Notes under the pieces: generated by a model
The model's input: only the letters and a program-made list of their open reading frames with translations
Databases searched by the model: none
Told to the model about the DNA's origin: nothing
Shown: piece by piece, positions 35,163-44,514 of the stretch
Layout: every line of letters begins with the position of its first letter
Position numbering within the stretch: position 1 is the stretch's first letter
NCBI GenBank assembly: GCA_949499105.1
Contig: CATEFX010000023.1
Location: 1-53,566, forward strand
From: Formosa sp. Hel1_33_131
Lineage (GTDB): Bacteria; Bacteroidota; Bacteroidia; Flavobacteriales; Flavobacteriaceae
Direction of reading: 5' to 3'
DNA: 53,566 nucleotides
Position numbers and translations under genes: made by a program

Positions 35163-37193
35163 ATGAGTATACTAAATATGCGTTTTGACACGCCATTCAA
35201 TACCGCACCATTTTCAAAAATTAAAACAGAAGCGTTTTTACCGGCTTTTAAAAAAGCCATTGAAAATGCTAAAAATGAAATTGATAAAATTGTTGAAAAC
35301 AGTGCACTGCCAAGTTTTGAAAACACGATTGAAGCGCTCGATTATACGGGCGAACAATTAGATCGGATATCGAGTATTTTCTTTAATTTAAATGCCGCTG
35401 AAACAAACGATGCCATTCAAAAAATAGCCCAAGAGGTTTCCCCATTACTCACAGAATTCTCAAATGATGTTGCCCTAAATGTCGCACTTTTTGAACGTGT
35501 AAAATCGGTTTACAACGCCAAAGAAACGCTTTCATTATCAAAAGAACAACAAACGCTTTTAGATAAAAAATACAAAGGGTTTTCTAGAAATGGCGCCAAC
35601 CTCAATGACGCTCAAAAAGAAGTTCTTCGAATTATTGACAAAGAACAAAGTCAACTCAAACTTACATTTGGAGAAAATATTTTAGCAGAAACCAATCGCT
35701 ACGAACTTCTTATTACGGAGTCCGCGGATTTAGAAGGCCTGCCAGAAGGTGCTATGGAAGCAGCCAAACAATTAGCGGTCGAAAAAAATAAGGAAGGCTG
35801 GCTAATCACACTCGATTACCCAAGTTATGTTCCCTTTATGACTTATGCAAAAAATAGAGGGTTACGAAAAAAACTCGCCTTAGCATTTGGTCAAAAAGGA
35901 TTTCAAAATGATGCCTTGGACAATCAAGAAATTGTTTTAAAAATCGCACAACTACGTTTCAAGAGAGCCCAGTTGTTAGGCTATGAAACCCATGCACATT
36001 TTGTGTTGGAAGAACGCATGGCAAAGACCCCTGAGACGGTCCAAAATTTCTTGGAAGATCTCTTGTCAAAAGCACTACCTGCCGCCAAAAAGGAATTTAA
36101 AGAACTCGAAGATTTTGCAATAAAACTAGATCACATCGATCGTTTGGAGAAATGGGACAGTGCCTATTACTCTGAAAAATTAAAACAAGAACGATTCAAC
36201 TTTGACGACGAACAATTAAAACCTTATTTTAAATTAGAAAACGTCATTGAAGGTGCTTTTGAAGTGGCCCAAAAACTGTTTGGACTCCACTTTACACAAT
36301 CTCATGATATCGACACCTATCATAAGGATGTCATGACGTATACCGTTGAAGATTCGCAACAAAACTTGGTGGCTGTTTTTTATGCCGATTTTTTCCCTAG
36401 AGCAGGCAAACGGAATGGCGCATGGATGACCTCGTATAAACCTCAATTCGTCAAAAACGATAAAAATGAAAGACCACACGTATCAATTGTGTGTAATTTC
36501 ACTAAACCGACGTCTACAAAACCATCCTTATTAACTTTTAATGAAGTTACAACGCTTTTCCATGAATTTGGACATGCACTCCACGGGATGTTAGCAGACA
36601 CCATATACCCGAGTTTATCTGGCACAAGTGTGGCCTGGGATTTTGTGGAATTACCAAGTCAAATTATGGAGAATTGGTGTTATGAGAAAGAGGCGCTCGC
36701 ACTGTTTGCGAAGCACTATGAAACTGGCGCCAGTATTCCTATGGATCTTATTGATAAAATAAAAGCAGCGGCCACGTTCCAACAAGGCATGCAAACAATG
36801 AGACAGCTGAGTTTTGGCTTACTAGATATGAACTGGCATGGCATTGATCCTCGCGAAATAACCGATGTGAAGCAGCATGAAACGACCGCATTCAAAGAAA
36901 CACAATTGTTTCCAGAAGTCAAAGAAAACTGCATGTCAACGGCCTTTTCACACATCTTTCAAGGGGGGTATTCATCGGGTTACTACAGCTATAAATGGGC
37001 CGAAGTTTTAGATGCAGATGCCTTTGAGTTTTTTAAAGAAACAGATCTTTTTGACCCTAAAATTGCCGAGGCTTTCAAAACAAATGTATTAAGTAAAGGT
37101 GGCACACAAGACCCCTTAGAATTGTATATCAAATTTCGCGGACAAAAACCAAAAGTAGAGGCTTTACTAAAACGATCAGGCCTTTTGAACTAG
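35163..37193 (+). CDS. M3 family metallopeptidase (Dcp/oligopeptidase A-like)
   Basis: A 676-residue zinc peptidase without signal peptide, so cytoplasmic. The zinc site HEFGH is at residues 467-471 and the third ligand is E496 in FVELPSQ. The long helical N-terminal region is typical of family M3A, which includes peptidyl-dipeptidase Dcp and oligopeptidase A. It would degrade short peptides from protein turnover or uptake. It starts 19 nt after purE but has no functional link to it. The last 18 nt overlap the end of the convergent UbiA-like gene. Exo- versus endo-mode cannot be decided from sequence. Confidence 0.93.
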   Translation: MSILNMRFDTPFNTAPFSKIKTEAFLPAFKKAIENAKNEIDKIVENSALPSFENTIEALDYTGEQLDRISSIFFNLNAAETNDAIQKIAQEVSPLLTEFSNDVALNVALFERVKSVYNAKETLSLSKEQQTLLDKKYKGFSRNGANLNDAQKEVLRIIDKEQSQLKLTFGENILAETNRYELLITESADLEGLPEGAMEAAKQLAVEKNKEGWLITLDYPSYVPFMTYAKNRGLRKKLALAFGQKGFQNDALDNQEIVLKIAQLRFKRAQLLGYETHAHFVLEERMAKTPETVQNFLEDLLSKALPAAKKEFKELEDFAIKLDHIDRLEKWDSAYYSEKLKQERFNFDDEQLKPYFKLENVIEGAFEVAQKLFGLHFTQSHDIDTYHKDVMTYTVEDSQQNLVAVFYADFFPRAGKRNGAWMTSYKPQFVKNDKNERPHVSIVCNFTKPTSTKPSLLTFNEVTTLFHEFGHALHGMLADTIYPSLSGTSVAWDFVELPSQIMENWCYEKEALALFAKHYETGASIPMDLIDKIKAAATFQQGMQTMRQLSFGLLDMNWHGIDPREITDVKQHETTAFKETQLFPEVKENCMSTAFSHIFQGGYSSGYYSYKWAEVLDADAFEFFKETDLFDPKIAEAFKTNVLSKGGTQDPLELYIKFRGQKPKVEALLKRSGLLN

Positions 37194-38009
37194 TGTGAAA
37201 ACAAACACTAAAAGCAACGAAAAAACAGGGATCGCCTCAACCCAAAAAGCGGTATAATAGCGGCTTCGGCGTTTCTTGCTATTTGCCAACATCAGGGCTA
37301 ATATCGCTGCAGAGAAAAGTAGGACTAAGAAACGATTTTGGGAAAATTGACCCTTAAAAAACTCCATCAGAACAGCGTCTCCTAAGAGAGCATATCCAAT
37401 GATTTTTGTGTATTTAACCCCTAATTTTTGGGGAATGGTTGAAAGATGGAGTTCATCTATTTCTAAATCTCGAATTTCAAATGGAAGCATCAAAGCGATC
37501 ACTATAAAAATACGTTGGAGTAGTATCAGGTAATGGTCTACAGTAAACACTTCCTGAGCTTCTAAAAGTGGCAAGACAACCGATGTCATTACCCATACAA
37601 TTGCAATAACATAAATCTTAACACCTCCAATAGAGCGCAAATTTTTTGGGGTTTTGATGCCCAATGGAATCGCATATAAAAATGTGATGAGTCCTAAAAC
37701 AACCAAGAGTAACTGACTGGTATTTTGAAGCAAACAAAACGTATATCCCAGTCCAATTAAACTGAATACAGACACCCATTGAATGTATTTTAATCTAGTA
37801 GTAAGAGAACGGTAATAAAATTTTGCCAAACCAAAATACTTCACAAAGTTATAACCCAACACTGAAGCACAAAAAATAGAGACATAAAAATCAGTCGTGA
37901 GGTTTAAATTTGATTCATAGGCCGTCAAAATGCAAAATGACAGCACAGCGACTGCCACATGTAGACTGCTATTTATATAAAAATCAAGGAGGCGTTTTAA
38001 CGATGTCAT
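37176..38009 (-). CDS. UbiA-like polytopic membrane protein with altered first motif
   Basis: A 277-residue membrane protein with about eight hydrophobic segments. The second aspartate motif of UbiA prenyltransferases is recognisable (IRDLEIDELHLSTIPQKLG, about residues 180-198). In contrast, the first motif, normally NxxxDxxxD, reads NFVKYFGLA near residue 54 and has no aspartates. UbiA enzymes join isoprenyl chains to aromatic acceptors using Mg2+ held by both motifs, so a changed or absent activity is likely. Related proteins in Flavobacteriaceae are mostly called hypothetical. A -7 element (TATTTTTG, minus strand, 38014-38021) lies just upstream. It converges on, and overlaps, the M3 peptidase gene. 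Confidence 0.68.
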   Translation of the reverse strand: MTSLKRLLDFYINSSLHVAVAVLSFCILTAYESNLNLTTDFYVSIFCASVLGYNFVKYFGLAKFYYRSLTTRLKYIQWVSVFSLIGLGYTFCLLQNTSQLLLVVLGLITFLYAIPLGIKTPKNLRSIGGVKIYVIAIVWVMTSVVLPLLEAQEVFTVDHYLILLQRIFIVIALMLPFEIRDLEIDELHLSTIPQKLGVKYTKIIGYALLGDAVLMEFFKGQFSQNRFLVLLFSAAILALMLANSKKRRSRYYTAFWVEAIPVFSLLLVFVFTLVQKA

Positions 38010-38013
38010 TGCA

Positions 38014-38021
38014 CAAAAATA
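38014..38021 (-). promoter_or_regulatory. -7 element (TATTTTTG, minus strand) of the UbiA-like gene
   Basis: CAAAAATA on the plus strand reads TATTTTTG on the minus strand, 4 nt before the start codon at 38009. It fits TAnnTTTG, but no TTG element is placed correctly. Confidence 0.35.
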
Positions 38022-38095
38022 GGGAAACTGTTAATAACCCTGAGAATTGTTTAATAACTTTCATTTCCTAAGATTTAAAACCTTGTTTAATTCCT

Positions 38096-38103
38096 TAATT
38101 TTG
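38096..38103 (+). promoter_or_regulatory. -7 element (TAATTTTG) of gcvP
   Basis: TAATTTTG fits TAnnTTTG, 24 nt before the gcvP ATG at 38128. This position also argues against the longer upstream start at 38047, which would lie before the promoter. Confidence 0.45.
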
Positions 38104-38127
38104 TTGTTTATACAAGATTCCAATACG

Positions 38128-40980
38128 ATGAAAACAGATGTATTTGCCCTAAGACATATCGGACCAAGAGACGAGCACATCAAAGAAATGCTTGAGGTGG
38201 TTGGCACTCCATCTCTAGATGAATTGATTACACAAACCGTTCCTGACAACATTCGACTCCAATCGCCCTTAAATCTGGACGCTCCACTTAGTGAGCAAGA
38301 ATACATTGAACACATACATCACTTAGCTTCCAAGAATAAAGTTTATAAATCCTATATTGGATTGGGCTACCATCCTTCGAACCTTCCCGCCGTGATTCAG
38401 CGAAATATTTTAGAAAACCCAGGTTGGTATACGGCGTATACGCCCTACCAGGCTGAAATCGCTCAAGGACGCTTAGAAGCATTGCTGAATTACCAAACCA
38501 TGATTACAGATTTGACTGGTATGGAGCTTGCAAATGCCTCATTATTAGATGAAAGTACGTCGGCTGCAGAAGCCATGGCGCTGTTGTTTTCGGTACGCGC
38601 TAAAACGCAAGTAAAAGCAGGAACTGTCAAGTTTTTTGTATCCGACGCGGTGTTACCACAAACAATATCCGTCCTAAAAACACGCGCAATTCCAATTGGG
38701 ATAGAATTGGTTTTTGGAAGTGTTGACGGTTTTAATTTTTCAGATGATTTTTTTGGTGCGCTCGTTCAATATCCTGGTAAATCGGGATTGATTATGGACT
38801 TAAAAGCTTTTATTTCTGAGGCCAATCAAAACGACATAAAAGTTGCCGTTGCGGCAGATATTTTGAGCTTAGTGGCTTTAGAAGCACCCGGTAAACTTGG
38901 AGCAGATGTTGTGGTTGGCACCACCCAACGCTTTGGAATTCCAATGGGATATGGCGGACCACACGCCGCCTATTTTGCAACAAAAGAAACGTATAAACGA
39001 TTTATTCCAGGACGAATCATTGGAGTCACCAAAGATATGGACGGCAATCGTGCCCTGCGAATGGCACTACAAACCCGTGAACAACACATCAAAAGAGATC
39101 GTGCGACTTCCAATATTTGTACCGCACAAGTTTTGCTTGCAGTGATGGCCGGAATGTATGCTGTGTACCATGGTCCAAACGGCCTTAAATACATCGCCCA
39201 TAAAGTACATTCTGCAACCGCAGCACTGGCTGAGGCCCTGGAAGAACTAGGATTTGATCTGGTTCATCATTCGTTCTTTGACACAATTCAAGTTAAGGTT
39301 GCTGAAACTACAACGCTCAAAAAAGGGGCAGAACTACAAGAAGTTAACTTTCATTATCCAGATGCATCAACCGTTTCTATTTCTTTAAATGAAACCACAA
39401 CGGTCTCAGACCTTAATCTTATTCTTTCCATTTTCTCGGAGGTATCTGATAAAAAATCGACCCCAATTCAAGCACTGAGTCAACACACTAGAATCCCAAA
39501 AAGTGCGGAACGAAATTCTGAGTTTTTAACTCATAAAATTTTTAATAGCCATCATTCAGAAACGGAATTAATGCGCTATATAAAACGATTAGAACGCAAG
39601 GATCTCGCGTTAAATTTTTCTATGATTTCATTAGGATCTTGTACCATGAAGCTAAATGCTGCCGTAGAAATGCTACCCTTAAGCTGGCCAAACTGGGGAA
39701 ATATTCACCCATTTGCGCCTTTGAATCAAGTTGAAGGCTATCGCACCATACTGACAAAACTCGAAGCTCAATTAACAGAGATTACTGGGTTTTCGGGGAC
39801 GTCTCTACAACCAAACTCGGGGGCGCAAGGAGAATTTGCGGGGCTCATGGTCATTAGAGCTTACCATGAATCTAGAGGCGATCACCATCGGAAAATTTGC
39901 ATCATCCCCGCATCGGCGCATGGTACCAATCCGGCAAGTGCAGTAATGGCCGGCATGAAAGTAATCGTCACAAAATCGTCTGAAAACGGAAATATTGATG
40001 TAGAGGATTTAAGAGAAAAAGCGAGCTTACACAAAAATAATTTAGCCGCTTTAATGGTGACCTACCCCTCTACTCACGGGGTCTATGAATCTGCTATTAA
40101 AGAAATTACACAAATTATTCATGACCATGGCGGTCAGGTTTATATGGATGGCGCAAATATGAACGCTCAGGTAGGGTTGACAAATCCTGGGAATATTGGT
40201 GCTGATGTCTGTCACTTAAACCTTCATAAAACATTTGCAATCCCACATGGTGGAGGAGGTCCCGGAGTTGGCCCCATTTGTGTAGCGAAACAACTCACCC
40301 CCTTTTTACCTGGAAACCCCCTAATTCAAACAGGAGGGTCCAAAGCCATCAGTTCAATTTCCGGGGCGCCATTTGGATCTGCCTTAGCATGTTTAATTTC
40401 CTATGGGTATATTAAAATGTTAGGTGCTAAAGGGTTGACCGATTCTACAAAAATCGCCATTCTAAATGCGAATTACATTAAAGAACGTCTTGAAGGTTAT
40501 TATGACACGTTATACTCTGGTGAACGAGGAAGAGCAGCCCATGAAATGATCATCGACTGTCGGGGTTTTAAAGCCAATGGAATTGAAGTTGTGGACATTG
40601 CAAAGCGACTTATGGATTTTGGATTTCATGCACCAACGGTTTCCTTTCCAGTTGCAGGCACCATGATGATTGAACCCACCGAAAGTGAGGACAAAGCCGA
40701 GATGGATCGTTTTTGTGAAGCGATGATTGCCATCAGAAAGGAAATTGAAACCGCCACGAAAGACACTCCGAACAATCCTTTAAAAAACGCACCACATACA
40801 CAAGAAATGCTCACCAACGATGAATGGAATTTCCCATACAGCAGAGCCGTTGCAGCCTTTCCATTAGACTCTATAAAAGATGATAAATTTTGGCCATCGG
40901 TTCGTCGCGTAGATGATGCCTATGGCGATCGAAATTTAATATGTACATGTCCACCAATTGAGGCCTATGCCGAAGCTTAA
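38128..40980 (+). CDS. gcvP: Glycine dehydrogenase (decarboxylating), P-protein of the glycine cleavage system
   Basis: A 950-residue single-chain P-protein (alpha and beta halves fused) that decarboxylates glycine with pyridoxal phosphate and passes aminomethyl to the H-protein. It starts MKTDVFALRHIGPRDEHIKEML, the family's normal beginning. The PLP lysine is K701 in NLHKTFAIPHGGGGPGVGP, and the glycine-rich loop follows. The frame extends 27 codons upstream to 38047, but that stretch is non-conserved and lies across the promoter. The other subunits (gcvT, gcvH) are not in the window, as is common in Bacteroidetes. The next gene starts 12 nt downstream. Confidence 0.98.
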   Translation: MKTDVFALRHIGPRDEHIKEMLEVVGTPSLDELITQTVPDNIRLQSPLNLDAPLSEQEYIEHIHHLASKNKVYKSYIGLGYHPSNLPAVIQRNILENPGWYTAYTPYQAEIAQGRLEALLNYQTMITDLTGMELANASLLDESTSAAEAMALLFSVRAKTQVKAGTVKFFVSDAVLPQTISVLKTRAIPIGIELVFGSVDGFNFSDDFFGALVQYPGKSGLIMDLKAFISEANQNDIKVAVAADILSLVALEAPGKLGADVVVGTTQRFGIPMGYGGPHAAYFATKETYKRFIPGRIIGVTKDMDGNRALRMALQTREQHIKRDRATSNICTAQVLLAVMAGMYAVYHGPNGLKYIAHKVHSATAALAEALEELGFDLVHHSFFDTIQVKVAETTTLKKGAELQEVNFHYPDASTVSISLNETTTVSDLNLILSIFSEVSDKKSTPIQALSQHTRIPKSAERNSEFLTHKIFNSHHSETELMRYIKRLERKDLALNFSMISLGSCTMKLNAAVEMLPLSWPNWGNIHPFAPLNQVEGYRTILTKLEAQLTEITGFSGTSLQPNSGAQGEFAGLMVIRAYHESRGDHHRKICIIPASAHGTNPASAVMAGMKVIVTKSSENGNIDVEDLREKASLHKNNLAALMVTYPSTHGVYESAIKEITQIIHDHGGQVYMDGANMNAQVGLTNPGNIGADVCHLNLHKTFAIPHGGGGPGVGPICVAKQLTPFLPGNPLIQTGGSKAISSISGAPFGSALACLISYGYIKMLGAKGLTDSTKIAILNANYIKERLEGYYDTLYSGERGRAAHEMIIDCRGFKANGIEVVDIAKRLMDFGFHAPTVSFPVAGTMMIEPTESEDKAEMDRFCEAMIAIRKEIETATKDTPNNPLKNAPHTQEMLTNDEWNFPYSRAVAAFPLDSIKDDKFWPSVRRVDDAYGDRNLICTCPPIEAYAEA

Positions 40981-40992
40981 AATAACTGAACT

Positions 40993-42051
40993 ATGAATAT
41001 CAAAATTACAGGAACTGGGAGTTACATTCCAAAAATCATACAGAAAAATGAGGCATTTCAAGACCATTCATTTTTGAATATTGATGGCTCTGAGATCCCA
41101 TCCTCAAATGAAGTAATCGTAGAAAAATTTGAAGCAATTACTGGAATTTCAGAACGCCGTTATGCCGAAGACCATCTCACCGCTTCTGACCTTGGAGCAT
41201 TAGCCGCTGAAAAAGCCATTAAAGACGCTGGTATTGACCCTGAAACATTGGACTATATTATTCTTGCTCATAATTTTGGAGATGTAAAATCTGGATCGAT
41301 TCAAAGTGATATTTTACCCTGTTTAGCGGCGCGTGTCAAAAATAGTTTGAAAATTAAAAATCCAAAATGTGTGGCCTATGATATTCTTTTTGGGTGTCCG
41401 GGTTGGATTGAAGGCGTGATTCAAGCGCAAGCCTATATCAAAGCAGGAATGGCCAAAAAATGCTTGGTGATTGGCGCAGAAACTCTCTCACGAGTGGTCG
41501 ATCCGCACGATAGAGATTCCATGATTTATTCGGATGGCGCTGGCGCTACGGTCATTGAAGCTACCGAAGAGGAAGGCGGCATACTATCGCATGAGTCTGC
41601 TTCTTATACACATGATGAAGTGTATCATTTGTTTTTTGGGTGTTCTAACAATAAATCGCTTGAAGAAGATACCCGTTTCATAAAAATGTATGGTCGTAAA
41701 ATTTATGAATTCGCGCTGTCAAATGTGCCGAGTGCGATGCAAACTTGCTTGGACAACAGTGGAATTGATATTAAGGACGTAAAAAAAATATTGATTCATC
41801 AAGCGAATGAAAAAATGGATGAAGCCATTGTCAACCGTTTTTACAGACTTTACAAAACTCTCGTTCCAGAAGGCATCATGCCAATGAGTATTCATAAATT
41901 AGGAAACAGCTCCGTTGCTACAGTCCCTACCCTATTAGACCTCATCAAAAACAACCATATGGAAGGACATCAACTCAATAAAGGAGATATTGTTATCTTT
42001 GCGAGTGTTGGTGCTGGAATGCACATCAATGCAATCGTTTACAAATACTAA
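40993..42051 (+). CDS. FabH-like 3-oxoacyl-ACP synthase III family protein
   Basis: A 352-residue thiolase-fold condensing enzyme. The KAS III catalytic triad is complete: C135 in ILFGCPGW, H269 in IHQANEKM and N305 in LGNSSVAT. The length and sequence (for example IKGAGxx-type start MNIKITGTGSYIPK) fit FabH relatives. Housekeeping FabH starts fatty-acid synthesis from acetyl-CoA and malonyl-ACP; this may be that enzyme or a second paralogue for a specialised lipid. It follows gcvP by 12 nt and is itself followed within 1 nt by a methyltransferase and then a glycosyltransferase gene, which hints at a specialised role. Substrate unknown. Confidence 0.87.
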   Translation: MNIKITGTGSYIPKIIQKNEAFQDHSFLNIDGSEIPSSNEVIVEKFEAITGISERRYAEDHLTASDLGALAAEKAIKDAGIDPETLDYIILAHNFGDVKSGSIQSDILPCLAARVKNSLKIKNPKCVAYDILFGCPGWIEGVIQAQAYIKAGMAKKCLVIGAETLSRVVDPHDRDSMIYSDGAGATVIEATEEEGGILSHESASYTHDEVYHLFFGCSNNKSLEEDTRFIKMYGRKIYEFALSNVPSAMQTCLDNSGIDIKDVKKILIHQANEKMDEAIVNRFYRLYKTLVPEGIMPMSIHKLGNSSVATVPTLLDLIKNNHMEGHQLNKGDIVIFASVGAGMHINAIVYKY

Positions 42052-42052
42052 T

Positions 42053-42574
42053 ATGTACGCCACAAATTTTCCTAAAAAGCGCTATAAGCACACGCTAGAA
42101 TTTCTTAAAAATCATATTGCTCCTTCGGAATCAATCCTAGATTTAGGGGTTGAAAATCCCTTGTCGGAAATTCTAAAAGCAGATGGCTATCAAGTCCGCA
42201 ATACGTCAGGAGAAGATTTAGATACCAATACAACTGCTTTAGATACTGACCAGTTTGAGGTGGTCACTGCTTTTGAAATATTCGAACATTTACTGTCGCC
42301 TTTTACCGTCTTAAAAAGTATCAAATCGAAAAAATTGGTGGCAAGTATTCCACTAAGGTTGTGGTTTTCTACGGCCTATCGAAGTAAAACCGACCCCCGA
42401 GATCGTCATTTTCATGAATTTGAATCTTGGCAATTTGATTGGTTATTAGAAAAAGCAGGCTGGAGAATTATCGCAACTAAAAAGTGGACCAATCCTACCA
42501 AAAAAATCGGAATTAGACCGCTACTTCGCTGGATTACGCCGAGATATTACATTGTTTACGCCGAACGAATTTGA
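42053..42574 (+). CDS. Class I SAM-dependent methyltransferase-like protein
   Basis: A 173-residue protein resembling small class I methyltransferases. Motif I is degenerate (SILDLGVENPLSEILKADGY, with no GxGxG), while the segment FEVVTAFEIFEHLLSPFTVLK resembles the EH-L-P region of Methyltransf_11/23 proteins. The region PRDRHFHEFESWQFDWLLEKAGW is a strongly patterned C-terminal part. The frame opens upstream at 41990 within the preceding gene, but the ATG at 42053, 1 nt after its stop, is the sensible start. It overlaps the next gene by 4 nt. The acceptor is unknown, and the weak SAM loop leaves activity uncertain. Confidence 0.75.
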   Translation: MYATNFPKKRYKHTLEFLKNHIAPSESILDLGVENPLSEILKADGYQVRNTSGEDLDTNTTALDTDQFEVVTAFEIFEHLLSPFTVLKSIKSKKLVASIPLRLWFSTAYRSKTDPRDRHFHEFESWQFDWLLEKAGWRIIATKKWTNPTKKIGIRPLLRWITPRYYIVYAERI

Positions 42575-43428
42575 AGTTTTATGTTGTCATACCGGCCCAT
42601 AACGAAGCCGATTTTATCGGTCAAACGCTGCAATCGCTCATCGGTCAAACCCTCCGCCCAACAAAAGTGGTGGTCGTCGATGACCATTCTTCAGATTCAA
42701 CCGCTTCTCTTGTAAAAAACATCGCAAAAGAACACCCTTGGATTTCATTAGTCTCAAACACCTCATCCAAAGCGCACTTACCAGGCGCAAAAATCATCAA
42801 CGCCTTTTATAAAGGATTTGAAACCCTAGATTCAGAATATGATGTGATTTGTAAATACGATGCTGATGTAATTTTTCCATTAAATTATCTAGAAACACTT
42901 GCAGGACATTTCCAAAAAAATCCAAAACTTGGGATGGTCGCGGGGCACTGTTATATTGAACAAAAAGGAACTTGGGTTTTAGAAAATCTAACATCAAAAG
43001 AACACATTCGAGGGGGCTTGAAAGCCTATCGAAATGCTTGTTTTTTGGAAATTGGAGGCCTCAAAAAATCGATGGGATGGGATACAATTGATGAATTACT
43101 GGCACGATACTACCATTGGCACTTTGAAACAGATGCATCGCTTCACGTCAAACATCTAAAACCAACGGGCGCACATTACAGTAGTAAAGCAAAACATTTA
43201 CAGGGCACTGCATTGTACAAAATGCGGTATGGTTTTGTTTTAGCCTTTTTATCGGCCTTAAAATTAGCTTACAAAAAACGCCGTATAGACCTTTTATGGG
43301 ATTACATCTCAGGCTATATAAATGCATTTTTACAGAAAGAACCGTATCTTATTGACACCGATCAAGGGGCGTTTGTGAGAGCGTACCGCTGGAAAAACAT
43401 CAAACGTAGATTTAGGCTTCTACCTTAA
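42571..43428 (+). CDS. Family 2 glycosyltransferase starting at TTG
   Basis: A 285-residue GT-A-fold glycosyltransferase. It begins directly with the nucleotide-binding strand FYVVIPAHNEADFIGQTLQSL; DDHSSDSTA and the DxD-like CKYDADVIFP (near 90-99) follow. No ATG in frame lies near the beginning, and the conserved motif starts at residue 3, so TTG at 42571 must be the start. It forms the overlap TTGA with the upstream stop, the analogue of ATGA coupling. There is no clear transmembrane segment. Substrate unknown; the methyltransferase and ketosynthase neighbours suggest a glycolipid or surface modification. It overlaps the convergent ilvE by 17 nt. Confidence 0.87.
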   Translation: MKFYVVIPAHNEADFIGQTLQSLIGQTLRPTKVVVVDDHSSDSTASLVKNIAKEHPWISLVSNTSSKAHLPGAKIINAFYKGFETLDSEYDVICKYDADVIFPLNYLETLAGHFQKNPKLGMVAGHCYIEQKGTWVLENLTSKEHIRGGLKAYRNACFLEIGGLKKSMGWDTIDELLARYYHWHFETDASLHVKHLKPTGAHYSSKAKHLQGTALYKMRYGFVLAFLSALKLAYKKRRIDLLWDYISGYINAFLQKEPYLIDTDQGAFVRAYRWKNIKRRFRLLP

Positions 43429-44470
43429 CCATCCAATTTAATTCATCGGGAAGTGTTCCGATTCTGACACCATTGATGGTATCTAAAACCAATTGACCCA
43501 CCGGACTCGTATCCGACACATGAATGACAGCGGATTTATAACCAATTTCTTGAATCATCGCAATACCCACAGCCGTGCCTGTTCCAAATGCTTCTTCTAA
43601 TTGACCGTTATTTGAGGCCTCAATGACCTCATCAATCGTAATTGGACGCTCGACCACTTCGTACCCTTTGTGACGTAAAAAATCAATCACACTCATTCGG
43701 GTAATACCCGCTAAAATCGATCCATCTAACGAAGGGGTGACAAAAGCCCCATTAATCTTGAAAAAGATGTTCATGGTTCCGACTTCTTGAATGTATTTAA
43801 ACTCATTGGCATCTAACCACAACACTTGGTCAAACCCTTTCGATTTGGCGATTTCTGTTGGAAGGACTGCCGCTGCATAGTTACCGGCTGCTTTGGCTTC
43901 GCCAGTCCCCCCGTGAGCCGCCCGAATATAGGTGGTCTCAGCATACAAACGAACACGGTCTGTGTAAATTGGTTTTGAAGGGGATGCCATGATGATAAAT
44001 TTGTAATAATTGGCAGCACGCATTCCAATAAAAGCCTCGTCCGCAAACATAAAAGGCCGTAAATACAAGGCGCTTCCTTCTTGCGGAGGAATCCATTGCT
44101 GATCCATACTGACGAGTTGTTTTAATGCCTCTACAAAAAGTGTTTCGGAAAATTCTGGCATTCCCAATCGACGTGCACTAAAATTGAGACGTTGGGCATT
44201 TTTTTCGGGACGAAACAAAAAAGGAGTCCCATTAGAATCAACAGTAGCCTTCATCCCTTCAAACAACGCTTGTCCATAATGCAACGCCATACATGCAGGA
44301 TGCATTGGAATGAATTCCATAGGCATAATTCGAGGGTTTTTCCATTGACCATCTTCGTAATCACATACAAACATATGATCTGTAAACGTACGACCAAGAG
44401 CAATTGAATCAAAATCGAGCGTATCGACTTTTGAATCCTTAACTTTTGTAATTGAAATTAAATTCGACAT
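43412..44470 (-). CDS. ilvE: Branched-chain amino-acid aminotransferase
   Basis: A 352-residue PLP enzyme of fold type IV that reversibly transaminates leucine, isoleucine and valine with 2-oxoglutarate. The PLP lysine lies in GEAKAAGNYAAAVLPT (about 197-212); the region VLWLDANEFKYIQEVGTMNIFF and the GTGTAVGIAMIQEIGYK segment are BCAT hallmarks. The length matches the longer BCAT group rather than the E. coli IlvE of about 309 residues. It stands alone on the minus strand, with 44 nt to the enoyl-CoA hydratase-like gene upstream. Its 3' end overlaps the glycosyltransferase gene. Confidence 0.96.
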   Translation of the reverse strand: MSNLISITKVKDSKVDTLDFDSIALGRTFTDHMFVCDYEDGQWKNPRIMPMEFIPMHPACMALHYGQALFEGMKATVDSNGTPFLFRPEKNAQRLNFSARRLGMPEFSETLFVEALKQLVSMDQQWIPPQEGSALYLRPFMFADEAFIGMRAANYYKFIIMASPSKPIYTDRVRLYAETTYIRAAHGGTGEAKAAGNYAAAVLPTEIAKSKGFDQVLWLDANEFKYIQEVGTMNIFFKINGAFVTPSLDGSILAGITRMSVIDFLRHKGYEVVERPITIDEVIEASNNGQLEEAFGTGTAVGIAMIQEIGYKSAVIHVSDTSPVGQLVLDTINGVRIGTLPDELNWMVKVEA

Positions 44471-44514
44471 GGATATAGAGCGTTTAAAATTAAGTTTCTG
44501 AGAAACTATTTATA

